Source: Gnetum montanum (lineage: Eukaryota > Streptophyta > Gnetopsida > Gnetales > Gnetaceae). From it: a stretch of 64,000 nucleotides of DNA. Position numbers and translations under genes: made by a program. The notes under the pieces were generated by a model. It was not told where the DNA came from. It saw only the letters and a program-made list of their open reading frames with translations, and did not search any database. The DNA is taken from positions 100,125 to 164,124 of the forward strand of contig MNCI01011963.1 of the NCBI GenBank assembly GCA_015680685.1, written 5' to 3'. Shown here in pieces: positions 45,247-55,818 of the stretch; within the stretch, counting starts at the first letter, position 1, and every line of letters starts with the position of its first letter.

Positions 45247-46330
45247 GAAGACTGTTAGAATTAAGAGTCCATCAGATCCCAAGGTTGATCAAGCATGTAG
45301 CAAAAGAAGAAGGAGAGTTAAGAAAATGTGAAAGTGTAGAAGAATACAACTGAGATCCTTCCATCTGTAAGAGGGAGGTCTAATTCTATGACAGCAAGGA
45401 AGAATCATTAATTGTTGAGGTGGTGAATCAAAAAACCTTGCTAATTCAAAAATTTACCTTTGAAATTTTTACTAAGGTAGATCAATTATAGAACTCTATG
45501 GTGTGTAGATTTCAAGGTATCCTAAAAATTGCTAAAGAGTCCAAAGAATAAAGTAGTGATCATGACCACATGAGGCACAAGGAAGCTAAACATGCTGATC
45601 AAAGGGGTAAGGGTAAGATTGTTGTAGTAGAGAAAGTTGCAAAAACTAAATCAGATGATGATGGTGGGTGTGACATCTACTAATATGAACATCCTAAGGG
45701 ATGTTTCCCCATCATGTCACACTTACAGGAGTCTAGGGTGTATGCTCTGAATCCATGACTAGCAAAAAGATAAACACCTAGAAGATTGCCTTATCCTCAA
45801 GGCAATCCCAAGTAGTTCCATCAGTAATAACAATATTATTCAAGTGGAACTCCACCACAACCATACAAGTAATATCAACAATGGAACCAACCAAAATCAT
45901 GGGGGATGTCACCGCTAAAGCAATAGTACCCCTATAGACAACTAGATCCATATGGGTATTATATTTAATAACCCCTATCTCCACATGACTCTTGTAATTA
46001 CATTTCTCCTTTCCAAAATCACTACTACCCTCCCAAATACTATAGAGCTCATTCTCCACATTTCAGGAGGGATACCACATTCTATCCTTATCCTCATCTT
46101 GTTCCTACACCTATTCCTCCACACTTAACATAGCTATCGCCTACTCCATCCATGTAGGATGAACTTTTAGCCCCACCATAGCAACATAATGCTACTAAGG
46201 TCGTCAATGTACAACCAATTCATCAACAAAGTGGTTCAAAGCATCATGCTCATAAAAGATCATTCCTCTAGCCTAACAAACCTACTAGACCCTCACAGAC
46301 CTAGGCTGCTAGTCATCCTACTCATACTTC
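45247..46330 (+). pseudogene. gag of Athila-2, 3' part and linker
   Basis: Resumes collinear with 12957 onward in Athila-1 (ctattagaactaagggtccat versus ctgttagaattaagagtcca). Readable pieces: VNQKTLLIQKFTFEIFTKVD, HADQRGKGKIVVVEKVAKTK, EHPKGCFPIMSHLQESRVYA. Then comes a Tyr/Pro/Gln-rich linker (PYPQGNPK, SSGTPPQPYK, PHDSCNYISPF). The EHPKGC and ESRVY block is conserved between both Athila copies. No zinc knuckle. Many stops. Confidence 0.7.
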
Positions 46331-46811
46331 ATCCCTTGCAAACCATTCCATAGGGAACCCTTCAAACCAAATACCACCCAAAATCCATACTATTATGCTT
46401 ATGCATGTCATATCTAATTGGATTCAGGTTGGCAACCTTTTTAGGAAATTAGTTGATCCTAGAAATCCTCTTATCTATTTATAGATTGTTGGAAATGAAC
46501 CATGTCAAGCTCTTCTTAATTCAAGTTTCAATGTGAACCTGATTTCTCATGAGATGTATACTACCTAGAACCTATCACCTCTCAAGAAAAGTAATATTCA
46601 ATTGGAATCGGTAGACCAGTCCATTACTATTTCATTGGGACTGGTAGAAGACATTGTGACCACTATCTGTGGGTGGCCTTATCTTGTTGATTTCCTAGTA
46701 ATCAAGGTTGAGAACTACAAAGGGGACTTTCCAATCATTATGGAAAGGATGTTCCTGAGCACTGTTGATGTAAGAATTGGCATTAGAGATCTTTCCTTGG
46801 AAATATCTTAG
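46331..46811 (+). pseudogene. Protease region of Athila-2 (active-site Asp lost)
   Basis: KIHTIMLMHVISNWIQVGNL, then EPCQALLNSSFNVNLISHEM, SLGLVEDIVTTICGWPYLVD, FLVIKVENYKGDFPIIMERM and FLSTVDVRIGIRDLSLEIS. Asn again stands where the catalytic Asp of LLDxGASVN is expected. The usual GRPFL motif is ERMFL here. The piece from 46602 is open for 69 codons. Confidence 0.75.
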
Positions 46812-46962
46812 GAAAATGCATTTTAAGATTAAGAAGAAACAAGTTCCATGCATCATGAATAGCAATACAAGGTGCAATTGCATGTAGAAACTCTAGTCCA
46901 TGAAATGAGCATCCATTTTCGCATGCAAGTAATGTGCACATGAAGCAAATATTCAAAGGTGT

Positions 46963-47335
46963 ATGTACACAATAGCCATAAAACAAGAGGGCACCCAATG
47001 GCTAATCGCTGATTCTAACAATAACACAATGTGCATGGAACCTATCAAGAGCCTAACATGTGCTTATGTCATAGGCATGGATGAACTAGAGCTAGTTCAT
47101 CACCAACTCTCTAATAATGAAAATGATGATATCAATTGGGAAGAGTTGGAGATCCCTGAGTATTTCAAACAAGAGTTCCTAGAGTTGAAAACTCTACCTA
47201 CCAGCCTAGAATATGCATTCTTGAAAAATGGCAAGCCAATCATACTTAATGCCAAACTTTCTCCAAAGCAAAAAGCAAAACTATTGAAAGTGGCCAATCG
47301 TAATATGATCGGTTCTATCATTATATCCTGATCGT
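46963..47335 (+). pseudogene. pol N-terminal linker of Athila-2, cut by an RT deletion
   Basis: Open frame: TQWLIADSNNNTMCMEPIKS, YVIGMDELELVHHQLSNNEN, WEELEIPEYFKQEFLELKTL, PTSLEYAFLKNGKPIILNAK and LSPKQKAKLLKVANRNMIGS. This is the standard linker before Athila RT (LKxLPxxLxYAFL, then LLxVLxxxKxAIGW). It ends at IGSIIIS; the next text (47340) is already the ETPIL block before RNase H. The palm and fingers of RT with VFMDDF, about 900 bases in Athila-1, are missing. gatcggttc occurs on both sides of the junction (47307 and 47361). Confidence 0.8.
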
Positions 47336-47780
47336 AGAGACTCCAATACTATGAGCACCTGATCGGTTCAAAATATTTCATATAATGATAGATGCATCTA
47401 ATTATTCCTTGGGAGCCATGCATATGCAATTGGATGATAAGAAACATCCATATTACATCCACTACATAAATCGAAGCAATGTGGATGCACAGTTGAATTA
47501 CACCACCATAGAGAAAGAACTAATGATAATGGTATATGATTTAGAAAAGTTCAGGCACTATGTGCTTTGATATAAAGTGTTTGTGCATACTAATCATACT
47601 GCCATCTCCTTCCTCATGAACAAGCCAACTATGAGCCCTTGTTTCATACAGTGGCTAGTGATCTTGCAGGAATTTGATCTTACAATGGTAGATAAAAAAG
47701 GAACTGAGAATATGATTGTTAATTACTTGTCTCAGTTACGATGGAATGGAAAAGAGGAGAAAAGCCTACTCTCTGACCAA
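47336..47780 (+). pseudogene. RNase H of Athila-2
   Basis: FHIMIDASNYSLGAMHMQLD (DAS with the first Asp kept), DKKHPYYIHYINRSNVDAQL, NYTTIEKELMIMVYDLEKFR (Glu kept), then YKVFVHTNHTAISFLMNKPT (TDH decayed to TNH). The connection LQEFDLTMVDKKGTENMIVN follows. Two stops only; the best-preserved pol domain of the two Athila copies. Confidence 0.8.
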
Positions 47781-49125
47781 TTTCCTGATGAACTCATTTT
47801 TGCTAGTGTAATAAATGAACAAGTGCCCATGGAACTAAAATGGAATGATGGCATTCTTACTTATATTTTCACTCAGGAGATGCCACAAGATCTAGATTAC
47901 AAGAAGAAACAACAGCTTCTTCATCAGGTCAAACACTTCATAGAAATCAATGGACATCTTTATAGGGTGTGTGCCAATGGCCTAGTTCATTAGTGTGTAC
48001 CTAATGTTGATCAATTTCACATTCTCCAAGATGCTCACAAAGGCCCTTACGAAGGTCATTATGTAGGGAGATGCATGATCATAAAAATCCTGATGGCAAG
48101 ATACTATTGTCCCACAATCTTCAGGGATGTCCACTAGTTTTTTTGATCCTATGAGTGCGGTCAACCAGATGGTGGGATAACCACATGAATGGAGGATCCT
48201 CAATAGTGGATTCAACCACTAGAATCTTTTGATATATGGGGCATAGATTTCATGGGTCCCATCACACCCATGTCCAATAGAAAGGCCTATATTATTGTAG
48301 CTATTAACTATTGTACCAAATGAGTAGAAGCAACAACCATCATCAACTGTATATTATTCACTGCTTCTCAATTTGTATAACAAAATTTTGTGAATAAGTT
48401 TGGGATGTCACATGCACTAATTTTTAACAACGAAACCCATTTTACGTGTGCTACTTTTTAGAAACTTATGCAACACTTGGGGGTTGAACATAAATTAACA
48501 ACACCCTATCATCCCCAAGCCAATGTTCAAGCAAAGGTTACTAATAGGGAGATCACAAAGATTCTAACAAGAACTATTAGTAAATATAGGAGAGATTGGA
48601 GCACCAAACTCAATGATTTCCTTTGGACCTACTGCTAAACATGGAAACTCCCTATTGGCTACTCTCCCTATCAGTTGGTGTACAAAAAAATTCCAAAGCT
48701 CCCAAATTCAATACAAGATTTGTACACTTTCAATAGCCTATGACCTAGATCTTGATCTAAGTATGGCACAAAAATAAAGAATAATCAACCTAAATGTGCT
48801 AGAAGAAAATTGATTGGTAGCCCTATCCTTGAATGAAGTGCACAAGGCCTTTAGCAAGCAACAATATGACTTGAGAATATGGAAAGAGAAATTTCAACTA
48901 AAAGATAAGGTTTTCTATTGAAAACCCACACACGTACCTCAATGAACTAAGTTCCATACATTATGGGAGGGGCCTTATATAATCAATGAAACCTTTTCTT
49001 CTGAGGCCATGATCATAGACAAACCTAAAAGCCCAAACGAAAAGTAGTTGTTCAACATCCAATAAATAAAGCCTTTCCATGAGCCCAAGCAAGCCAGTGC
49101 AACAAATACTTCAACAAATGGATAA
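47781..49125 (+). pseudogene. Integrase of Athila-2
   Basis: DQFPDELIFASVINEQVPME, the linker, then the zinc region VPNVDQFHILQDAHKGPYEG and YYCPTIFRDVH. Core: WGIDFMGPITPMSNRKAYII (first Asp kept), ALIFNNETHFTCATF (second Asp is Asn) and NVQAKVTNREITKI (the Glu position reads Lys). The C-terminal part has LNVLE-like and KDKVFY-like pieces near 48780-48920 and EGPYIINETFSSEAM. The site split in Athila-1 is intact here (caatagcctatgacc, 48731). Confidence 0.75.
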
Positions 49126-49165
49126 CCATGCTTAATTTCTCAAATCTCCTTCTTCCAACTCAGTT

Positions 49166-49175
49166 GTGGGGGAGA
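49166..49175 (+). promoter_or_regulatory. Internal (central) polypurine tract after integrase
   Basis: gtgggggaga; Athila-1 has atgggggaga at the same place (57135-57144). It is far from the 3' LTR (55819), so it would be a second plus-strand priming site if used. Confidence 0.4.
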
Positions 49176-50714
49176 TAGCCATTCACGCTAATCATACATG
49201 GTTCCTTAGTTTTTCTATTTTTTGTTTTACAAATTTTTATTTTTCCAAATTGTTTATTTTATACCTTTTGTATTTTAAAACTTTTTTCTATTTTTACACC
49301 ATTTTTTGTTTTACACCATCGTTAGTACATTTAAATTTTTCTTAAATATTTTATACTTTCTTAAATATTTTACTTTATTTTAGTATGATTTTCTAATTTC
49401 TATCAATAAACATGCTTTATGTCAATAGGACACAATGGTGTTATAGCTTTTGTTGATGGTGGTTTGTGCTTAATGTTTTGTTTGCTAATATCTGGTTTCT
49501 ATTTTTTTGAATTTTTGTACCAATGGCTAAGACATGATTTCTTTTTCAAGGAACAGGCAATGAGTCCACATCATCCAACTATCCACGAACTCTATGGTTT
49601 TCCTTGTTTTGGGAATTTAAGCTTCCTTTCATTAAATAAACTTTTAATAAATTTGTGACCTTGGTTGTTTCTAGAATTATGAAGGATTCAAAGGTTTGCA
49701 TAGGATGTGACTTCAAGGAGATTCAATACTCTTTGTACTCTTCCACTTGGGTGCATGAGTGTTTTCATGGATTTCTTAGCATTCCGTGTTAACTAATAAC
49801 AAGAAGTTGAATAAGTCTTTGCATGGTGTGGTTTTCATCCAAAAGAAAAAATAAAAGAGAAAAAAATAAACTCAAATAAAATAAATAATAAAATTATATA
49901 TATATATATGATGTAAATTCAAAGCACACCCCTTAAACAAATAAATGAGCTACAAGCACTAGTTATGGGACTAGAAAGACATGTTATCCATGCCTGAAGG
50001 TTCCTTCTAACTAAGACCCTCTCTCACTTCCTACTTCTCTTCTCTTCTCTTTGAGAAATAATGGTTGTTTTGTGGAAGCACTCTTGTCTCAGGGGAGTGG
50101 ATTGCTCTTGGAGTGATGATGTGAAGTCACTAAAAGTGATTGGTTTTCGTCTGAACTAAGGATGGATCTTCTTAGGTCATTTAATCACACTTCCACAAGG
50201 AACTTCTTATGACCTCAATTCGGAACTCCACTCCACATTCTCATAACTCACCTCACTACTGATTCCCATGTTCTTGTTCCATGTCTTTGTCTAATGTAAT
50301 GAAATTCTTTGATAGAATCTACCAAGTTTTGGTCCTTAATTTCCATCAACCATTAATCGCCTATGGGGACCATGGACTCCTTAGGTTGAGATTATGTAAG
50401 GGCAAACAAGGCATGTGCCTACTATGGGGAGGACCCACTTGCATATCTCTTGGTTAGGTTCATTAAGCACCTTATCCTTAGGCATTTTTGCAATTAGAAT
50501 CTTTCGTACACCCATCTTCTTCATTCAACCATGTGCTCTTTTACATATTTTCTTTAATTCACACATTCTCCATAAAATTTTTGAATTTTTGAGCTTTTAA
50601 AGATCCTCTTCAATGATTTCATCATATTCTTGGCTTTTCTAGGACTTCATAAACCCCAAATTCATTCAAAAATTCCCTATATTTTTCAAAATATTCAAGT
50701 TTGAAAATTTCATT

Positions 50715-50860
50715 TACAAACCCCTATAAACAGGGCCTCATCAATGAAGCCCATGCATATACAAGGCCCCATATACATGACCTTGTTGATGTAGCACAAA
50801 AATACTATAAATATGTGTGACTCCCCTTAAAAATTTTCACATTTGCTCACAAATTCCAAG
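50715..50860 (+). promoter_or_regulatory. Internal LTR-like promoter segment of Athila-2
   Basis: aaggcccc, then ccttgttgatgtagcac, then TATAAATATGTG with the box at 50806-50813. The LTRs of the same element read aaggccccattgatgtagc ... TATAAATATGC (17320-17352) and gttgatgtagc ... TATAAATATGTGC (55890-55956). About 1.97 kb upstream of ORF3 now, 430 bases if the Tat-E solo LTR is removed. Confidence 0.55.
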
Positions 50861-50954
50861 GGAGTTTTTAAAATATTTAGAGCCCATAACTTCCTAATCG
50901 TTTATCCAAATCACTCTATTCTTTGACCCTGTAGCTCCTAAAGGCAAACTCTTA

Positions 50955-50959
50955 GTCAT
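50955..50959 (+). repeat. Left target-site duplication of Tat-E
   Basis: GTCAT, identical to 52490-52494. Confidence 0.9.
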
Positions 50960-51032
50960 TGAAACACCGTGAAAATTACGGGTCGGCCTCAGGCGAAGAT
51001 TCGTAATTTGAGCGAGAACGCGCCTCAAATCT

Positions 51033-51192
51033 GTTCAAAGGACAAGTTTACGCTCTATCACGCACGGCCGCGTAATGAGCGTAATAGGCTCCAAGACAGT
51101 TAAAGGCGAATTTGTTCAAGGACAAGTTTACGCTCTATCACGCACGGCAGCGTAATGAGCGTAATAAGCTCCAGGACAGTTAAAAGCAAAAT
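51033..51192 (+). repeat. 80-bp direct repeat in Tat-E U3
   Basis: Two copies (gacaagtttacgctctatca at 51041 and again at 51121) that differ at only a few bases. Each contains acgctctatcacgc followed by gcgtaatgagcgt, an inverted pair. Confidence 0.9.
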
Positions 51193-51310
51193 CCAGAGAA
51201 ACACGACGGGTTGGCGCTTGTTCTCGCAACGCTTAAACAACTGATCTTTACACACGTTACGCGGCGATGCGTGTTCGTGCGTAGGTCAGAATGCAAACAC
51301 GCACTCATTA

Positions 51311-51445
51311 CGCTTCGTCACGCACAGCTGCGTGATGAGCGTAAGTGACACTTTAATTACACTCCACCGCGCGTAGCTGCGTGGAGAGTGTATGTTACAT
51401 TTACACTGCGTCACGCACAGTTGCGTGATGCACGTAGGCGCGTTG
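51311..51445 (+). repeat. Perfect short palindromes in Tat-E U3
   Basis: TCACGCA-CAGC-TGCGTGA (51318-51335) and TCACGCA-CAGT-TGCGTGA (51411-51428), both 7-bp stems with 4-nt loops. Between them is ctccac ... gtggag (51362-51386). Confidence 0.85.
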
Positions 51446-52489
51446 TTATTACACCTAGGTTGCGTTCATACACGCAACACAACGCGAAAGAGCGCAAACG
51501 CAGCCAAGACACGCCTATCATAGGCCTGCTCTTTACACGCACAGCACGCAAACGAGCGTGTTGTGCGTAGTCGCAGATCGACTTAAAAGAATTGCGTCGA
51601 CAGGATCCGCAACATTCGGGCCCACATCATCAGGGTTGCGCGTGTCGTGGCCTATAAATACCCCGGTTGGCAAATATACAAAAAAGAAAGAAGAGGGGGG
51701 AAGTTAGCAGTGGACAAGTTAACAAACCAGAGCACCAGAGCACATATCGCTTTTTCGTTGGCAGCAGATCAAGGGGACAAGAGCATTTTCTGAGCAAAGG
51801 CACACTTTCACCTTGAGCAGAGAAACAAGAGCATCCTTTGGTAATCGCTGCAAACACCACCCTTTAGCAGAAACAGAACATAGCATGCCTGAGCCCTAAC
51901 AGCAGATCTACCCGAAGCAAAGAAGTAGAACAGGAATTGCAGAGTCGTCTCGCCCAGTTAGCAAGTTCTATCGTTCAAAAGATCGACAGACTTCAGAGCT
52001 TGACCATTCCTGCACCTAAGCTTTGGGCCTACAAGGTAGATCAGACTTCTGTCCACATAGTTTTCTTGTTGTTTTGTCCTCATTCTGTATCCAGTTGTTG
52101 GGGGGTTTCTCCCATTGTAACGTAATATACACAAGCATACATCCGATCCGGCATTGAAACATAGATCTTTGATCTTTGCGACATACACGTTTCTTTTCTT
52201 TTCTTTTTCTCCTGATTAGCATCTTTTCGGCGTTTTGGCGTTATCTTCGTAGCGATCCATCTACGTCGTTGTCTTCCCATTTTATGATCTCTCGCATCAA
52301 ATCACGACACGCAAAATCCATAATCATCATCGCTTTTACTGACCCGTAAGTCCCTGTCTGATCGACAAGACCGTTCAGGGCACCGTGGATTCATTTTTCC
52401 AGCTTAGCCCTCGTGCGGATCCGTGGTTAAAGCTATGTACATGGAATTTCGGTCGGTATTTCCAGCTGCCGACGTTTTCCGTCGTTACA

Positions 52490-52494
52490 GTCAT
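52490..52494 (+). repeat. Right target-site duplication of Tat-E
   Basis: GTCAT, identical to 50955-50959; the Athila-2 leader resumes (gtcatgggggccac). Confidence 0.9.
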
Positions 52495-52771
52495 GGGGGC
52501 CACAAACATGCCATTTTTAATAGAAAATTTTTCAACATTTTTCTAACTCCCACAAAGGTTTAACTAAGGAATCAACATTAAAACACCAAATTATAGAAGT
52601 TAAACCTTTCCAATGAGCTCTAGTGACACTTATAATAAAAATAATTAATAAAATGATTAATATGCCATGGTCCAACCATAGCCAAGTGTAACTAATTAAC
52701 AAGATAAGGTATCTAAAAACTTTTAAGTTACACATTATATCTATTAATCCATAGATGTATTGTGACTGTAA

Positions 52772-55581
52772 ATGACACTAAAAGCTAAACACACACAGTA
52801 AGGAGGATCGTCTTAACCAAGGGAGGAATGACCAAGAATAGGAAGGAGCCAAGAACAGGCCTAGGAAGAACCAATTGCAACCCATGCCACAAGAGCTCTT
52901 AGGAAAGAGGTTGAAGTGGAGGTTATTCATCAAATTCAAGAATAAGTGGCAGCAACAGAACATTCCCATTGAGGCAAGGCACCAAATCAATAAGCAAACC
53001 TTAAGGTAACCTTAACAAAGACTTGTCTAACTCAAATTATATTAAGGAAGGTCCAAAGACAGTGGTTCAAGAGTTGAACTTTGAATTTTTCATCAAGTAA
53101 GCACCTAAAGAGATACAGGACCAACTAAATACCTCTCCCATGCAACCAAGTATCACTTTTAGCCAGTTCAATGGTCAAAATCAAGGATATTTCAGTGTCC
53201 TACTTGGTGCAGGCTATTACAAAGGCACTTGGGTTGCTTGAAACTGGGGTGAATCTTGTCAAGATTCTAATGTAGGTAGACCTAGCATAGAAAAGGAATG
53301 AATTTAATGATGCTATGGTATTGATTGTAATTAGCATAGCACACATACACTAGCAAAAAGAATCCACTACAAGATTGCGACCCTTCACCTAAATCCCATG
53401 GTGAGGCCCAGCAAGATCACTACTTTTTCTATCCATGCATGTGCTGCTCTAAGTGGGATATTCCCAATCAACCTTCCACAAGTGATCTATCTAAAGATAA
53501 AGAAGTGGTTCAAAGAGAATGAACGTGGAAGGAAGGCACTCCCCTTCCCATGCCTCATCAAAAAACTATGTTAGAGGGGAGGAATAGTCTACTACACTAA
53601 TGATGTTGTCCAATGTTCTCTAACCACTAATTAGGTGAAGATGATGAAGGACAAAATGCCCACAATAATAATTAAAGAAGAGAAGCAGCAATCACCACCT
53701 TCACCTATCACTCAAAAAATTATGTTGGATGTCATTGTAACATTCCAATGGTTGTGCAAGTACCAAGAATCACTCTTGAGTGAGCAAGAGCAATAAGCAA
53801 GCACAAGTAATGGAGATCCATCTATGTACTAGCCAGTGATGACTCACCTAAATGAGGTGGCTTGAATAGTTAGCCTAATGGGGGAAGGTGGATCCATTTT
53901 CTTGGCCCAATCAACATAGATGTCCTTAAAGTCAAATCCTAGCACCAAAGAGGTAATGATATCTCTTTTAGAATAACAACAACTCTCAGAGATTTCTGGG
54001 AACACCGTAACCTTCTTAGTACGCTTGAAGGAAGGCAAGGGGGCAACAGTACTGGTGATGTTGCACTAACGGCAAGAAATAGTAGCTGAGCTGATTACTA
54101 ATAGAATCACTGAATCCCTCAATGCACCTGTAGCATATGTACCAAACATCACAACACTTAAATATGTGTAGATGTTTGTAGGGATCATAAGCAGAAAATT
54201 AAGTGTAGCACACCATGAACAACTACTAGACCAACTAATAGCAAACAAGCAATCACTTCTAGATGTCTTTGACTTTTCGGATAATATCACTACAACCCAA
54301 TCGAAGCTACTAGAGGCAATGTAAAAAAATAATGTATTGGAGGGGAAATTTGAAATAGCAAAGGAGTTGAATGAACGCTTGGCTATGAAGGTTGCTGAAT
54401 TGAGAGTCCAAATTTTCAGCCCTACATTTCTCAATCACACATTGATAAAAGATGAAGCTCTTGAGCAGCTTCACATTAGGTTAAAGGGGTTGAGGGTGCA
54501 ATGGAGATAGGTAGTATTATGCTGATCCTTGGTAGAGGCCACCCAGCATAAAATTCAGAAGGATTTGGGTCTAACCCACTAGGAGAATGTGTAAATGATC
54601 ATAGAAAATAATTTTCTGTGAAATGTTGATGCACGTAAACAATAATTAATTAATTTTATCCATCAATAATAGGAGCAACTAGCTAGAGCAAACATAGAGT
54701 TAAAGAGATTGATAGCTAAAAATAGAAACTTCTCCATGGAGGAGCTCCATGTCCTTCGCCAAAAGATTATAGTAGAAGTAGTCACCTAGAAATTAGAGGC
54801 TCTCAAATTTGAGAGAGTCAAGGATCACAACAGAGACTAGGTTGGCCTACAAAACAAAGTAATTGAAAAAGACATTCAAGTGACAAAGGAAAAGGTGAAC
54901 AAGATCCTCCAGCAACTCCAACAAGGATGCAAATTATGGCAACCCATCATTGCTGGGATCGATCAGTACAATAAAGTAGAAATTCACTTGGAGTTGTAGA
55001 TAGAGGAAATGACTAAATATATGAAGCTTGCTAATCTTCGATACAAAAACCTAGCTATGTTGACTATTACACTACCATGGTAAGAACTAGAAAAGCAAGT
55101 GACCAACTTGTACTTGTTGTATGGGGTAAAGTTTAAGCACCACAAGGACATCAAGAAAAAGCTTGCAAAGGCAAATGCTAAACTCAAGGTTCTCAAGGGC
55201 AAATATACTGATCAAAAATCTATTGCTAAGAGCTTGGAAAAAAGAATGAATGAATACCATAAGCTACAAAATGCAATTAAAGCATTCAATGTTAAATGCA
55301 AACAATTCACTACCTAGTTTGTCAACGTCAACGAGTTTTTCCCAGTAATGCCTTCTCTATGGGATATCCCAATTCTAGCCCACATTGATGATGCTATGTA
55401 GATTATGAATGATCCCTGGAGTAAAGAGGAGAAGATGAAGGCATTACTGGATGCTTTTCACCTTCCACCAAATGTAGCAGCTATAATAAGATAGCCACAG
55501 CTGCCTCAACCACCACACTCGCTCGAAGCTGGTGAAGGTCCTTTGAAAATTTAGGAACCTCCACCACTTGGGACTATTTGA
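52772..55581 (+). pseudogene. Decayed ORF3 (coiled-coil protein) of Athila-2
   Basis: Starts opposite the Athila-3 ORF3 start (MTLKAKHTQ) and ends EPPPLGTI-stop. Shared blocks: VQELNFEFFIK (Athila-3: VIVELKFESFIE), LPFPCLIKKLC and YYTNDVV, KYMKLANLRYKNLAML, KEEKMKALLDAFHLPP. The segment 54300-55320 is Lys/Glu/Leu-rich with long heptad runs (KKLAKANAKLKVLKGKYTDQ), predicted by eye as coiled coil. Length about 935 codons, as in Athila-3. It has many stops and at least three frame changes. No signal peptide, membrane segment, or nucleic-acid-binding motif recognised. Role unknown. Confidence 0.6.
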
Positions 55582-55805
55582 TCTTTTCAACCATATTTAT
55601 GCCATCATAGGATGTGCTATCCAATTTAAGTAGTCATGTCATGGTGCTTAATTTTGTGTCATGAACACCACAAATCTTTGTAATGATGTCAATCTGTACA
55701 CCTGGGCAGTCAATTTTGTTATGTAAGTTTATTATTTCAGAGAGTCCGTCAATAATCTCATACCTTTCCAATTTTGTAAAGAGACTCAAGGATGAGTTTT
55801 CATTT

Positions 55806-55818
55806 AGTCATGGTGGTA
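55806..55818 (+). promoter_or_regulatory. Polypurine tract of Athila-2
   Basis: agtcatggtggta directly before TGATGAAGC; a decayed version of the Athila-3 tract (agtcgtgggggta). Confidence 0.6.

Larger units (their letters stand above)
49126..50954 (+). other. Post-integrase spacer of Athila-2
   Basis: No ORF. It begins with a second purine tract gtgggggaga (49166-49175) just after integrase. T-rich text follows (49200-49400), then a (TA) run near 49895-49910, and the ggggaggacccactt block (50426-50440) shared with Athila-3. The first part aligns with 57126-57824 of Athila-1. An internal promoter-like segment at 50715-50860 is listed separately. Confidence 0.6.
50960..52489 (+). mobile_element. 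Tat-E solo LTR
   Basis: TGAAACACCG to TCCGTCGTTACA, 1530 bases, perfect GTCAT duplication and no internal region: the product of LTR-LTR recombination. TATAAATA is at 51653-51660. U5 shares gacaagaccgttcagggcacc and gccctcgtgcggatcc with the Tat-B LTRs. Unlike everything around it, it keeps many CpG sites and a higher GC content, so it is the youngest insertion in the window. Its removal restores homology to Athila-3 around position 800-815 (tttagtcatggagg). Confidence 0.9.

Noticed and set aside
51388-52280. Several short frames inside Tat-E
   Set aside because: They lie wholly in an LTR of non-coding type, in its high-GC repeats, and match no family.
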